Source: Streptomyces sp. TLI_105 (GTDB lineage: Bacteria > Actinomycetota > Actinomycetes > Streptomycetales > Streptomycetaceae). From it: DNA of 64,000 bases. Under the pieces are notes generated by a model. The model did not search any database and had not been told where the DNA came from. It was given only the letters and a program-made list of their open reading frames with translations. This document shows positions 26,580-34,831 of the stretch, in pieces (the stretch's first letter is position 1; each line of letters opens with the position of its first letter). The translations under genes were made by a program, and so were the position numbers. The stretch lies in assembly GCF_900105415.1 (NCBI RefSeq), contig NZ_FNSM01000001.1:1-64000 (forward strand), given 5' to 3'.

Positions 26580-27038
26580 ATGCCCAACAGGTCGCAGTCG
26601 AAGGACGCTCTCGCCTGTCTGCGTGCCGAGCTCGCGGCCGAGCAGTCGACGACGGCTGAGGGGACGACTCGGGGTGCATGGCTCGCCTTCATGCGTTTCG
26701 GGCGGATGCGCTTTCACGCAGCGCCCCAAGCCGACTCTGACGGCTTGCTCTTTCAGTACGGCACGTACGTCTCCAGCGGGCGGCCGATGTTCACTGTGGA
26801 CCTCACGAGGCAGCTCAACGTCAGTGACGACAGTGAGTACGACCGCTACGTGCAAGTTCGCTGCGAACTCCGGTACACGCCGGCACTGGACCTGGATGCT
26901 TTGGGAAGCTTCGACTCCTGGTTCTTTTATGACACCGATACGGACCTCGACGGATGGTTCGCTGCCATGGAGGAGCGTCTCGGACCGCTCCTTGATCGCA
27001 GGCCCGCTGGGATCGACTTGTTTGAGGATCCTGTATAG
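26580..27038 (+). CDS. Passenger hypothetical protein inside ISL3 element
   Basis: 152 residues from ATG 26580 with GAGGGGA 6 nt upstream. The protein is acidic and reads GAWLAFMRFGRMRFHAAPQA, YVQVRCELRYTPALDLDALG and FFYDTDTDLDGWFAAMEER. I do not recognise a family. It lies wholly between the ISL3 ends and is convergent with the transposase, so it is cargo of the IS. Nothing in the sequence suggests a transposition role. Confidence 0.65.
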   Translation: MPNRSQSKDALACLRAELAAEQSTTAEGTTRGAWLAFMRFGRMRFHAAPQADSDGLLFQYGTYVSSGRPMFTVDLTRQLNVSDDSEYDRYVQVRCELRYTPALDLDALGSFDSWFFYDTDTDLDGWFAAMEERLGPLLDRRPAGIDLFEDPV

Positions 27039-27070
27039 CCGTTTCGGCCGTGGAAGGCCGCATGGCTTCG

Positions 27071-28705
27071 TCACGCGAGCAGGACACGCTTGCGCAGGAG
27101 GTCGAAGCCGGCGCGGCCGAACATCTGGCGCTTGAGCATCTTGATCCGATTGACGTGGCCTTCGACGACTCCGGAGTTCCAGGGCAGCGTCAGGCCGGCG
27201 ATGACCGCGTCGCGGTCTCGGTCGAGGCCGGCCGCGAGAGTGTGAAGGCTGGGCAGGTCGTCCTGGCGGACGGCGTCGAGCCATTGCGGGAGTCGTTCAC
27301 CCTGGCGCTCGGTAAGCATGTGGGCGAAGGACCGGACATGACCGGTCAGGGCGTCGAGTTCGGGGCAGTTGGCAAGGACGGACTTGAGCCGGAGCTGTTC
27401 GGTCTCGGTCAGCGTCTCGGGTCGGCTGAGAATCCATCTCGTCACCACGCGGGGTGCCGGCGGCTGCGCGGTGACCGGCCGTGGTGAGGTGCGCTTCTCT
27501 CGCAGATAGGCGCTGACCCGGCCGTAGCTGCCTCGATAGCCCAAGGGAACGATCTCCTCCCAGAGCTTCCAGGCGTTGGTGCAGCCCTCGTCCCAGCGTT
27601 CGTCCAGGTAGGGCCTGTACTCGTCGAGGACGGAGGTCCTGTTGTGCTGCCACTGGCCGCGGAAGAGGTCTTCCGGCTTCGCGGCATCGGCCAGGCTCTT
27701 GACGGTGCGGTGGGTCATGTTCAGCTGGCGCCCGATGGAGCGGCGGCTGTGGCCGGCTTCCAGCAGCGCGTGGACCGTGGCGTGCCGGGCCCGGACACGG
27801 TTGGCGAACCGCTCGCTCCGCCAGGGCGAGTCCGCCTTTCTCTCGGGTGGCGCCGGTTCGTCGGCCTTCCCCTCGCGATCGAGGACCAGGACGCGAAGGC
27901 ACTGCCGGTGGCGGGCGACCGCTCGCTCAGCGGCTTCTCCGAGGTTGTGCCACAAATGCCAGCGGTCGGCGACCTGCGTTGCCTGGGGTGCCCCGGCTGT
28001 GGCGCCTTCCGCGAAGAACGGCGCGCGGTCCCGGCAGACGACCTCGATCCCTGGCCGCTGGGCGAGCCAGGCGGCCAGGCTCGATGCTTCTCGATCAGGC
28101 AGGAGATCAATCGGCCGGCGGGTTTCGACGTCCACCAGGACGGTGCCGTAGTGGCGGCCCTTGCGGGTGGCGTACTCGTCGACGCCGACCACCCGCGGCG
28201 TCGGCACCTCCGGCTCGGGCAGCGCCTCGACCAGGCGCAAGATCGTGCTCCGGCTGATGGACATGCCGAGCACGGCAGCCAGGCGAGCGCCAGGCCGGCC
28301 AGCCAGGGCGAGGCCGACTGAGCTCAGGATGGAACGCAATCGTTCGGTGCGCTGGCCGTGCCTGCGGGTGAGGCCGGATATCTGCTCCACGAACGTCTGA
28401 CGTGGACACTTGGTGTTCCCGTACCGGAATCGCCGGACCCGCAGCGGGAGTACGACGCTTCGTCCGGCGCTCGGGACATCAGCGAGAAACCGCAGGTAGG
28501 AGCTGTGCACTCGGGTCGAGCAGACTCCGCATCCCGGGCAGGCGGCACCGGCCGTGGTGTACTGCGCGCCAAGGCGCACGTTCTCGATACCCATGTCCAC
28601 CGACCGCACCGCGATGTCCGCGATCGCCGGGAACAACAGCGCCTTCAGCTGGAGTACAACGTCTTCCACGGCCCGGACTGTCAGCCCAGCGGCACTGACC
28701 ACCAA
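27071..28705 (-). CDS. ISL3-family transposase
   Basis: 544 residues. An N-terminal zinc finger (CPGCGVCSTRVHSSYLR, with later CPRQ) is followed by an HTH and the ISL3 DDE core: VVGVDEYATRKGRHYGTVLV (first Asp), VADRWHLWHNLGEAAERAV (second Asp, DRWH motif) and the C-terminal SGVVEGHVNRIKMLKRQMFG (Glu). Length and motifs match full-size family members. It appears intact and could also drive the nearby 141-bp MITE. Confidence 0.92.
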   Translation of the reverse strand: MVVSAAGLTVRAVEDVVLQLKALLFPAIADIAVRSVDMGIENVRLGAQYTTAGAACPGCGVCSTRVHSSYLRFLADVPSAGRSVVLPLRVRRFRYGNTKCPRQTFVEQISGLTRRHGQRTERLRSILSSVGLALAGRPGARLAAVLGMSISRSTILRLVEALPEPEVPTPRVVGVDEYATRKGRHYGTVLVDVETRRPIDLLPDREASSLAAWLAQRPGIEVVCRDRAPFFAEGATAGAPQATQVADRWHLWHNLGEAAERAVARHRQCLRVLVLDREGKADEPAPPERKADSPWRSERFANRVRARHATVHALLEAGHSRRSIGRQLNMTHRTVKSLADAAKPEDLFRGQWQHNRTSVLDEYRPYLDERWDEGCTNAWKLWEEIVPLGYRGSYGRVSAYLREKRTSPRPVTAQPPAPRVVTRWILSRPETLTETEQLRLKSVLANCPELDALTGHVRSFAHMLTERQGERLPQWLDAVRQDDLPSLHTLAAGLDRDRDAVIAGLTLPWNSGVVEGHVNRIKMLKRQMFGRAGFDLLRKRVLLA

Positions 28706-28857
28706 CCATTTTCAGGCGACTTCGCATACCGCCCGGAGACGCTCAGCCGTCACTCACCGTGGCTACTGCACGGAAGCTGTGCCAGAACCCGTACTCATCG
28801 ACAAAGCCACTTCGTCATCTTCACGGGAAACAGCGCTTTCCCAGGCACCGGGGGCGG

Positions 28858-29607
28858 TCAGTCCGTCGGTTCTGCGGCGGCTCGGCGACGTGCGGCGCGA
28901 TCGACCTGCCGTAGCAGCAGGTTGGCGAGCTGGATGATCTCGGCCGCCTCGACCGGGTCCTCGAAGTCGACCGTCCGGTGACTTGTCGGGTTCTTGTAGG
29001 CGCCGATGGCTCCGGCGAACAACGCGGAGGCCGCTTCCTGCTCGCCGCCCTCAGCGCCGGCGTCGGCGAGCGGCCCTCCGGTCTTTCCGTTCTGGTGCGG
29101 GGCGAATGCCTTGCGCATGAGCCCGACCCCGAGCTGGGCGTTGTCGTACCCAGCGGCGTCCCGGACGGCGACCTCGACGGCCTTCATCGCGGCGAAGCAC
29201 GCCGTCTCGTAATCCCCCAGGTCGAAGTACGTCCGGATCGTACCCTCAAGCGCCGGGTGCAGGGGGCCGGCCAGTCGCTGCCGGGCATCGAACCGGAGAA
29301 TGCCCTGCGGGTCCTCCACCAGCTCACGGCCCTCCTTCGAGACCCGACGGAAGACATCGTCCTGGGTGGGTTCCTTGGACAGCAGGGCGTTCGCCTCCAG
29401 CCAGGCCCACGCATCAGAGAGGCGGTGGAGGAGCGCCCCGGTGTCGGGCTCGTCCTGGAACGCCTGCCGGGCGGAGCCGATCGTCCCCCGGTACGTCGAG
29501 AAGCCGGTCGCCTTGGCCAGATGCGCCAGGAGAAGAAGGGCGATGTCGCGTGTCGGCAGGCTCCGGATCTGCTCCGCAGGGACCGGCGGTATATACGTGA
29601 ACGTCAT
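28858..29607 (-). CDS. TIGR02391 (Ymh-like) family protein
   Basis: 249 residues. The C-terminal part has the TIGR02391 pattern: ALEGTIRTYFDLGDYETACF, AAMKAVEVAVRDAAG, LMRKAFAPHQNGKTGGPLAD, then ALFAGAIGAYKNPTSHRTVD and an AAEIIQLANLLLRQVD helix. Members occur in phage, plasmid and restriction loci and have no established function. A TAGCGT box lies 6 nt before ATG 29607, so the mRNA is probably leaderless. It appears intact. Confidence 0.8.
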   Translation of the reverse strand: MTFTYIPPVPAEQIRSLPTRDIALLLLAHLAKATGFSTYRGTIGSARQAFQDEPDTGALLHRLSDAWAWLEANALLSKEPTQDDVFRRVSKEGRELVEDPQGILRFDARQRLAGPLHPALEGTIRTYFDLGDYETACFAAMKAVEVAVRDAAGYDNAQLGVGLMRKAFAPHQNGKTGGPLADAGAEGGEQEAASALFAGAIGAYKNPTSHRTVDFEDPVEAAEIIQLANLLLRQVDRAARRRAAAEPTD

Positions 29608-29691
29608 GGACGCACGCTATGCCGTGCCGCCGACACTCCAGCCGCTTTCCTCCCGAAAAAGCTGGGCTAAGGGCTGTCCCGCAATGACCGC

Positions 29692-30195
29692 TCATAGCTC
29701 CGGGAACGGCGGGGTGTCGTCCATCTCCTGCAGCAACTTCTGAGCAGGCGTCGCTTCCTCTGACCGTATGGAGGAGGCAACGCCCTCGATGACGGACCGG
29801 CCCGCGTACACGGCTGTCCTTGAGGCTGCCTCCCAGCCGGGTTGCTGCCGGTAGCTCGCGTTGTGCTTGCGGTCATGCGCTGCCGCAGCGGCAGAGTGCC
29901 ACTGGTCGGTCCGGCAGATGCTTCCCAGAAGGTCTAACAACTCGGCCTTGCAAGCAACGTGCGGGGACCCGACCAGTTCAAGAAGGAACGGCACCGTGGG
30001 AGCTGTAGCCTCGCCGACGACGAAGCCCAGCGCACAGATGGCGTCGCCCAGGTCATCGATGGCGATGCGGGCCGTGTCCTCATCCCCATATGCGATTCGG
30101 GACAGCAGAGGGGGGATACCGCCGGCCGCGGCGCCTGTCGCGTCGTGCAGTTCTCCCCAGCGGATTCCGGAGACGCTCCTCAACAGACTTCCCAC
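29692..30195 (-). CDS. HEAT-repeat-like hypothetical protein
   Basis: 167 residues from GTG 30195 with GAGGAG 6 nt upstream. The helical pairs LLSRIAYGDEDTARIAIDDL and TVPFLLELVGSPHVACKAEL, then LLDLLGSICR, resemble HEAT-type solenoid repeats in small Streptomyces proteins. They probably mediate protein-protein contact. An in-frame ATG at 30246 would add 17 Pro/Arg-rich residues. It stands alone. Confidence 0.6.
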   Translation of the reverse strand: MGSLLRSVSGIRWGELHDATGAAAGGIPPLLSRIAYGDEDTARIAIDDLGDAICALGFVVGEATAPTVPFLLELVGSPHVACKAELLDLLGSICRTDQWHSAAAAAHDRKHNASYRQQPGWEAASRTAVYAGRSVIEGVASSIRSEEATPAQKLLQEMDDTPPFPEL

Positions 30196-30244
30196 GTCCT
30201 GCTCCTCGTCAGATCGTCGTCCCGGCCCTGGCGGTGCCTTGAGC

Positions 30245-30379
30245 ATGGTGCAGCTAGTGCTGCATCAGCCAACGTTTGCCCTGCACGTACGTCGGGACAT
30301 GGATGCCAGCGGCCACCCGGCGCTTGGCTGGCCGCCGGAGACGATCGAGGAGTACCGGGCGCAGCAGCTTCAGGAGTAG
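30245..30379 (+). CDS. Short ORF or gene tail (44 aa)
   Basis: MVQLVLHQPTFALHVRRDMD continues to ETIEEYRAQQLQE at 30379. It could be a genuine small protein, but the sequence looks like the end of a larger gene. Divergent position relative to the HEAT-like gene. Weak support. Confidence 0.3.
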   Translation: MVQLVLHQPTFALHVRRDMDASGHPALGWPPETIEEYRAQQLQE

Positions 30380-30409
30380 GCGTCAGAGGCTTGACCAGCC
30401 GAGGAGAAA

Positions 30410-30444
30410 CAGAACCCCGCGGACGCGATGCCCACGGGGTTCTG
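30410..30444. terminator. Terminator of the lipoprotein gene
   Basis: CAGAACCCCG pairs with CGGGGTTCTG across a 15-nt loop, 33 bp beyond the stop of the minus-strand lipoprotein gene. The arms continue perfectly for 10 bp. Confidence 0.55.
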
Positions 30445-30476
30445 CCCTGCTCGGCCGGCCGAGTGGGAGGTCGGCG

Positions 30477-30932
30477 TCACTTCCCGCACTTGACCTTGAA
30501 GCCGTCCAGCAGAGCCTTGCCGGCATCGGAGTTGTCACGTACATACACGCTACCGCTGATGCTGATCGAGGTGTCACTGGTCGAGATGGGCTCGCTGCCG
30601 GTCCGCTCGTTGCGGGTGTCCTCTCCAGCGACCGTCCAGATGATCTGGGACTGATCCTTGTTGAACTCGCCGGTGCTGGTCACGTCCGGCTTCTCATAAA
30701 CACCATCGCAGTCGTACTCATGATGCGAGACGCTGTTGCCCTTGACAACCAACTGGCCGAGGTCGGACGTGCCGTTGACGTCCTTGATGTAGTAGGTACC
30801 GTCGCGCTTGCTGTCGCTGGCGCTGTCGCTGCTTCCGCTGCAGGCGGTGAGTATGAGTGAGCCCGCGGCCAGGGCCCCGATGGACACGGCGATCTTGGCC
30901 TGCGTCCTACGAGTGGTCCTGGTGATGCCCAT
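30477..30932 (-). CDS. Secreted lipoprotein, function unknown
   Basis: 151 residues. A signal peptide with a lipobox (LAAGSLILTAC, Cys31) predicts lipid anchoring on the outer face of the membrane. It is followed by a Ser/Asp-rich linker and a beta-rich domain: LGQLVVKGNSVSHHEYDCDG, STGEFNKDQSQIIWTVAGED, SISISGSVYVRDNS. Two Cys residues in the domain (CDG and the C-terminal KCGK) could form a disulfide. The lower GC of its 5' region compared with neighbours suggests transfer. Confidence 0.8.
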   Translation of the reverse strand: MGITRTTRRTQAKIAVSIGALAAGSLILTACSGSSDSASDSKRDGTYYIKDVNGTSDLGQLVVKGNSVSHHEYDCDGVYEKPDVTSTGEFNKDQSQIIWTVAGEDTRNERTGSEPISTSDTSISISGSVYVRDNSDAGKALLDGFKVKCGK

Positions 30933-31476
30933 GGCGTTCCCCGTTCGTTCGTTCTGGATAGTCGGTTTGAGATAGAAGGCGAGTCAAAATATCCTATGGA
31001 TAGCTGGCTTTGACTGACCCGGACCGCCTGTCAGGCGCCTTCTCGGAGGTTGTCGAGCCGATGCTCAGTCAGCGCGAGCGCGACCTCGGCCTGATTGAGC
31101 GCGTGTTCGCCGTCCTGGATGCATCAGTGCAGACGCTGCACGGGCGGGGCGTCTGCTCCTTTGGCAGCCAGGTGGCCGAGTTCACGCAGCTCCGCCTACG
31201 CTCCCTGCATCTGTTCCTCGTGGTGTGCTGACCGGACCCTGAGGCGGCCGGCCCGCTCTTCCCACCTTCGTTGCGCGAGGGGATGGTCAACGGCATCAGC
31301 CACGAGGGCCTTCGGGTCCTGCTCCATCTGGAGGAACAAGAACGCTGCCGACGAACGGCTACGCGATCTCGTCAAGGGCGAACGTTGCCTGATGTGGCAT
31401 TAGGAGTGAGGTCCTGACCAGGCGGCCCGTGACGGGGTGGTGCTACAGGGCCCCGGCTTGGCGTCATGATCTTGCT
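30933..31476. other. Relic region between lipoprotein and IS5 element
   Basis: The plus strand encodes FSEVVEPMLSQRERDLGLIE, then HGRGVCSFGSQVAEFTQLRL (31010-31231) and, in another frame, FPPSLREGMVNGISHEGLRV. These look like pieces of one decayed gene of unknown family. The bases before 31010 form the AT-rich promoter area of the lipoprotein gene. Confidence 0.35.
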
Positions 31477-32247
31477 GTGACTGGAGTGATCACGGCGTCG
31501 GCCCCGTCCTGGATAGCCCCGTTCACTGGGCTGAGCCCGCGCCGTTTCGACAAGCTGGTGACCGCGCTGCGCAGCGAGGGGGCCGATGAGGTGCGGCGGG
31601 GCCGGCCGTGGGGGCTGCCGCTGGAGGACCGAGTGCTGCTGGTCACGACGTACTGGCGGACGAACTTGACGCTGCGCCAGCTTGCCCCGTTGTTCGGGGT
31701 ATCGAAGTCTGCGGCCGACCACGTCATCAGACACCTCGGCCCCTTGCTTGCGCTCCGGCCGCGCAAGCGGTTCCGCAAGAACACTGTGTTGATCGTGGAC
31801 GGAACCCTGGTCCCCACACGCGACCACACGGTGGCCGAGCAGTCGAAGAACTATCGCTACTCCACGAATCACCAGGTCGTCATCGACGCCGACACCCGCC
31901 TCGTCGTGGTGGTCGGCCAGCCCCTGCCAGGCAACCGCAATGACTGCAAGGCATGGGAACTGTCCGGCGCCAAAGCCGCCGTCGGCCGCACCACTGTGGT
32001 CGCTGACGGCGGCTACCGGGGCACCGGTCTGGTCATCCCACACCGTCGCGAGCGCGGGCAGAGCAAACTGCCTGCCTGGAAGGAAGAGCACAACGCCTCC
32101 CACCGCCAGGTCCGTGCCCGTATCGAGCACGCCTTCGCCCGGATGAAAGCCTGGAAGATCCTTCGCGACTGCCGGTTGAAGGGGGACGGTGTCCGCCACG
32201 CGATGAGCGGCATCGCTCGCCTGCACAACCTTTCCCTCAGGGGATAG
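31477..32247 (+). CDS. IS5-family transposase
   Basis: 256 residues from GTG 31477. Helical N-terminal domain (LSPRRFDKLVTALRSEGADE, then LTLRQLAPLFGVSKSAADHV) and DDE core: NTVLIVDGTLVPTRDHTV (Asp), TTVVADGGYRGTGLVIPH (Asp), RIEHAFARMKAWKILRDCR (Glu). It looks intact. I could not match terminal inverted repeats with confidence. The right side has GGGACAAGCC near 32302, but no left partner is evident, so the element may have lost an end. Confidence 0.85.
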   Translation: MTGVITASAPSWIAPFTGLSPRRFDKLVTALRSEGADEVRRGRPWGLPLEDRVLLVTTYWRTNLTLRQLAPLFGVSKSAADHVIRHLGPLLALRPRKRFRKNTVLIVDGTLVPTRDHTVAEQSKNYRYSTNHQVVIDADTRLVVVVGQPLPGNRNDCKAWELSGAKAAVGRTTVVADGGYRGTGLVIPHRRERGQSKLPAWKEEHNASHRQVRARIEHAFARMKAWKILRDCRLKGDGVRHAMSGIARLHNLSLRG

Positions 32248-32338
32248 ACAAGCGGACCGAACCCGGCCCGCCTCGCGCGCACCTGCTCGAAGAGCCTTTA
32301 CGGGACAAGCCTTAGGCCCTGGGGAAGAATTCTGCAGC

Positions 32339-32364
32339 CCGGCCCCGCGCGAAGGCGGGGCCGG
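32339..32364. terminator. GC hairpin
   Basis: CCGGCCCCGC pairs with GCGGGGCCGG across a 6-nt loop (GCGAAG). It lies 23 bp from the stop of the HNH fragment and is likely its terminator. Confidence 0.55.
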
Positions 32365-32386
32365 CTGGTGCCAAGCCAGGGTGGGA

Positions 32387-32675
32387 CTACTCGGCAGGCT
32401 CAAACTGAACGATCGCGTCTGGGCACTCGGACGCGATCGCCTGGAGGGCGTCCGCCTCCGCCGGGTCCACGTTCAGGCCCCAGCGGAGCTTCGTCGCGGT
32501 CCACTCGGTCGCGTACCGGCAGCGGGCGCTGGGGGCCGGAGGCATCCACTGGGCCGGGTCCTGGTCTGCCTTCGACCTGTTGGAGCGGGCGGTGACCGCG
32601 ATCAGCGAGACCGGCGAGCCTTGGTCGTTCGCGTACGCCTCTCGGCGCTCTGCCGTCCACTCCCAGGCCCCGACT
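32387..32675 (-). pseudogene. HNH nuclease family (DUF1524) C-terminal fragment
   Basis: The minus strand reads WEWTAERREAYANDQGSPVS, LIAVTARSNRSKADQDPAQW, YATEWTATKLRWGLNVDPAE and ends CPDAIVQFEPAE at 32387. The NRSKxDxDPxxW segment is the hallmark of the secreted DUF1524/HNH family nucleases of Streptomyces, where the Asn and His-rich site lies just upstream. The catalytic N-terminal half is missing and the fragment ends near 32675. It is a decayed gene. Confidence 0.7.
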
Positions 32676-32763
32676 GGTGGGGAGCGTCATTCCGACCGTG
32701 CGGTATTCGAAACCGCCGGTGGTGTCGGCAAGGTGTCAGGGGCGAGCGCTATCGTGCGTGGCC

Positions 32764-34110
32764 GTGAACGCTGCTGATCTTGACTACCGGGCCCGAACGC
32801 GGTCCGGCTGCATCCCGCAGGAGCTGGTCTCACGGCTGCTCGAAAACGGCCACGTCGACGTGGTGGAGTTGCAGGCCGGACGCGGGGAGTGGTTCTGCGC
32901 GCTGGCGTGGGCGTGGTTGCTGGGTGAGCAGGGCCGGCAGGCAGACGCGTTGGAGGTGCTCGCCCCGTACCTGGCGACCGGCTGGTGGACGGCCGTCGTC
33001 GCCGCGGCCGAGCTGCTGGAGGGCTGGGGCCGCGTGGATGAGGCGACCGAGATCACCCGGGTCCGTATGGAGGCCGGACATCCGATGGCGCTGGAGTCCT
33101 ACACGCGCCTGCTCGCCCGGCACGGCCGTGCCGAGGAGGCGTTCACCCTGCTGCGCCCACACATCGGCGACCCTTCCCTCGCCGTGGCGCTGGTCGATGT
33201 CGCTGTCGCCGCCGGCCGCGACGAGGAAGCCGCCGCGCTGCTCACCGTTCGGACCGAGCACCGGTGTTCCGACTTTCCGTGGTGCTGCCGAGGCCTCGAT
33301 CGCGACACGGCGATCGTGCTGCTCGCCACGATCCGCGAGCGCCAGGGCCGTATCGACGAGGCAATCGCCCTGCTGCGCCCCGACGGCAGCACACTGCTCA
33401 ACCGTGAGCAACTGGCCGAGCTGCTGGCACGGCACGGCCGGCTCGACGAGCTCCGGGCAGCTACGGCGAGTGATGACTCGGGGTATGCCGTCCGACGACT
33501 CGTGCTGTTGCTGGAGGAGCGCGGCGACGTGGAGGGGGCGATCGCGGCATACCAGCAGGCCGACCGGCCCGGAGCCCACAACCCCCACTCGGCTGTCGAG
33601 CTTGCGCAGCTCCTGGCCCGGCACGGCCGGGGAAGCGAGGCGATCGAGGTGATGCGTCTTCAGGCCGACGCCCGCCACGGGGACGACGGGATCCTCCATG
33701 TCCTCGCCGACCTGTGCCTCGCCCAGGGCCGCCCCGAGGACGGCCTGGCGCACCTCGATACTTTCGCCACCGCCCGTGGGGGCGAGGAAGACTGGGACCT
33801 GTACTGGATACGGCTGCCGCTGATTGCCGCCCGCGACGGCGTCGACGAAGCGATCGCCCGGGCCCGCTCCCATCCCGAGGGCGCCACCTGGTACGCGGCG
33901 CCGCACATCGCCGAGCTGCTCGCCGGTGCCGGCCGCACCGAGGAGGCTGTCGCCGTTCTCGAACAGCACGCCTCCAGGAACAGCCATGATCTGGCCGGTT
34001 ACCTCATCGATATCGGCCGCGTCCAGGACGCCCTGACCATCCTCCGACAGCGCGCCCTTCGGCGGCCCGAGCTGTGGGAGGGCCCCTGGTACGACGAGCC
34101 CCCGCTCTGA
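32764..34110 (+). CDS. TPR-like repeat protein
   Basis: 448 residues from GTG 32764. Helix pairs recur about every 34-45 residues: GEQGRQADALEVLAPYLATG, GRVDEATEITRVRMEAGHPM, ARHGRAEEAFTLLRPHIGDP, GRIDEAIALLRPDGS, GDVEGAIAAYQQAD, GRPEDGLAHLDTFATARGG, GRTEEAVAVLEQHASRN. These are degenerate tetratricopeptide repeats covering nearly the whole chain, so the protein is a solenoid scaffold. Similar proteins are abundant in Streptomyces, often near mobile DNA. A TATCGT element about 7 nt upstream of the start region suggests a leaderless mRNA. It appears intact. Confidence 0.8.
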   Translation: MNAADLDYRARTRSGCIPQELVSRLLENGHVDVVELQAGRGEWFCALAWAWLLGEQGRQADALEVLAPYLATGWWTAVVAAAELLEGWGRVDEATEITRVRMEAGHPMALESYTRLLARHGRAEEAFTLLRPHIGDPSLAVALVDVAVAAGRDEEAAALLTVRTEHRCSDFPWCCRGLDRDTAIVLLATIRERQGRIDEAIALLRPDGSTLLNREQLAELLARHGRLDELRAATASDDSGYAVRRLVLLLEERGDVEGAIAAYQQADRPGAHNPHSAVELAQLLARHGRGSEAIEVMRLQADARHGDDGILHVLADLCLAQGRPEDGLAHLDTFATARGGEEDWDLYWIRLPLIAARDGVDEAIARARSHPEGATWYAAPHIAELLAGAGRTEEAVAVLEQHASRNSHDLAGYLIDIGRVQDALTILRQRALRRPELWEGPWYDEPPL

Positions 34111-34451
34111 CGCCCTGCCCGGTTCAGGCCCGCTGGCTGGCAGCCCCGCAGCCCGCGGGCGTTGCGCGACCCGATGCGATCGGACTTGACAACGATGCGG
34201 ACGGGCAGGAGTGAACCGTAGCCGGGCCAGCCAGCCGACAGCGTGATCATCTCCGCATCGGCAGCCACAGCGACGGCGGATATCAGCCTTTCTACGGGGC
34301 ATACAGGTACGCGTGTTCGGCGAACTGCTCCGGTCTGGTGTGTCGCGTGGGACTGTGGGTCGGATCGGCGGTGTCGGGCCGTCGGATGCGGGCGGGGAAA
34401 CCGGTGGAGCCGGGTCAGGGCGACGCTCGGGGCGCGAGAAGGGGGAATGAA
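34111..34451. other. Intergenic upstream of conflict module
   Basis: No supported gene. Part of the minus strand (about 34260-34140) is weakly protein-like (GWPGYGSLLPVRIVVKSDRI) but has no recognisable family. It presumably includes the promoter of the trypco2 gene. Confidence 0.3.
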
Positions 34452-34781
34452 ATGTCCGATACGCACGGCGCGGATGGGCAGTGGATGGACCTGGCGGACG
34501 CGGTCACGCTGCTGCGCGAGCAGATCGCCGAGGCCCAGAGCCGGCTCGCGGACCCCGCGGAGGGCGGCGACAAGGGGGTGTTGTTCACGCTGGGGGAGAT
34601 CACGGTGGAGCTCGGCCTGGAGCTGACCGGAACCAAGGGCGTCAACGGCGGGCTGAGGTGGAGCGTGATCAGCCTCGGCGGGAAGACGGAGAGCGGCACG
34701 AAAGGCACCCACAAGCTGACGGTGAAGCTGACCCCGCACCTGCCGGGCGGCGGAGACGTGGACATCAGCGACGAGGAGTAA
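34452..34781 (+). CDS. Trypco2-domain protein
   Basis: 109 residues from ATG 34452 with AAGGGGGA upstream. It opens WMDLADAVTLLREQIAEAQS and continues into FTLGEITVELGLELTGTKG, GGLRWSVISLGGKTESGTKG and the strand THKLTVKLTPHLPGG. This is the trypsin-co-occurring domain 2, which sits beside trypsin-like proteases in predicted bacterial conflict systems (Kaur/Aravind-type comparative genomics). The next gene, 50 bp downstream, is exactly such a protease fused to a STAND NTPase. It may modulate the protease or sense a signal; that role is inferred. Confidence 0.85.
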   Translation: MSDTHGADGQWMDLADAVTLLREQIAEAQSRLADPAEGGDKGVLFTLGEITVELGLELTGTKGVNGGLRWSVISLGGKTESGTKGTHKLTVKLTPHLPGGGDVDISDEE

Positions 34782-34831
34782 GCCCCTCCCGGTGCGCGCG
34801 GGAAGGGGGCCAGGGGGACGGGGGAGGTCTG

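Larger units (their letters stand above)
26446..28789. mobile_element. ISL3-family element with passenger gene
   Basis: The ends are GGTTCTGGCACAGCTTCCGT (from 26446) and its inverted copy ending at 28789, matching over at least 24 bp. The element is 2.34 kb, longer than a simple ISL3 IS, because it carries an extra plus-strand gene (26580-27038) beside the minus-strand transposase. The flanking 8-mers (GCTTGAAG and CGTACTCA) do not match, so the original target duplication has been lost or recombined. Confidence 0.8.

Noticed and set aside
31390..32330. Exact ends for the IS5 element around 31477-32247
   Set aside because: I could not find inverted repeats that pair convincingly on both sides, so no element boundary is reported.
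34481..34831. N-terminal extension of the trypsin-STAND protein
   Set aside because: The extension is Arg/Gly-rich and overlaps the trypco2 gene in another frame. GTG 34832 has GGGGGAGG upstream and starts the protease fold directly.
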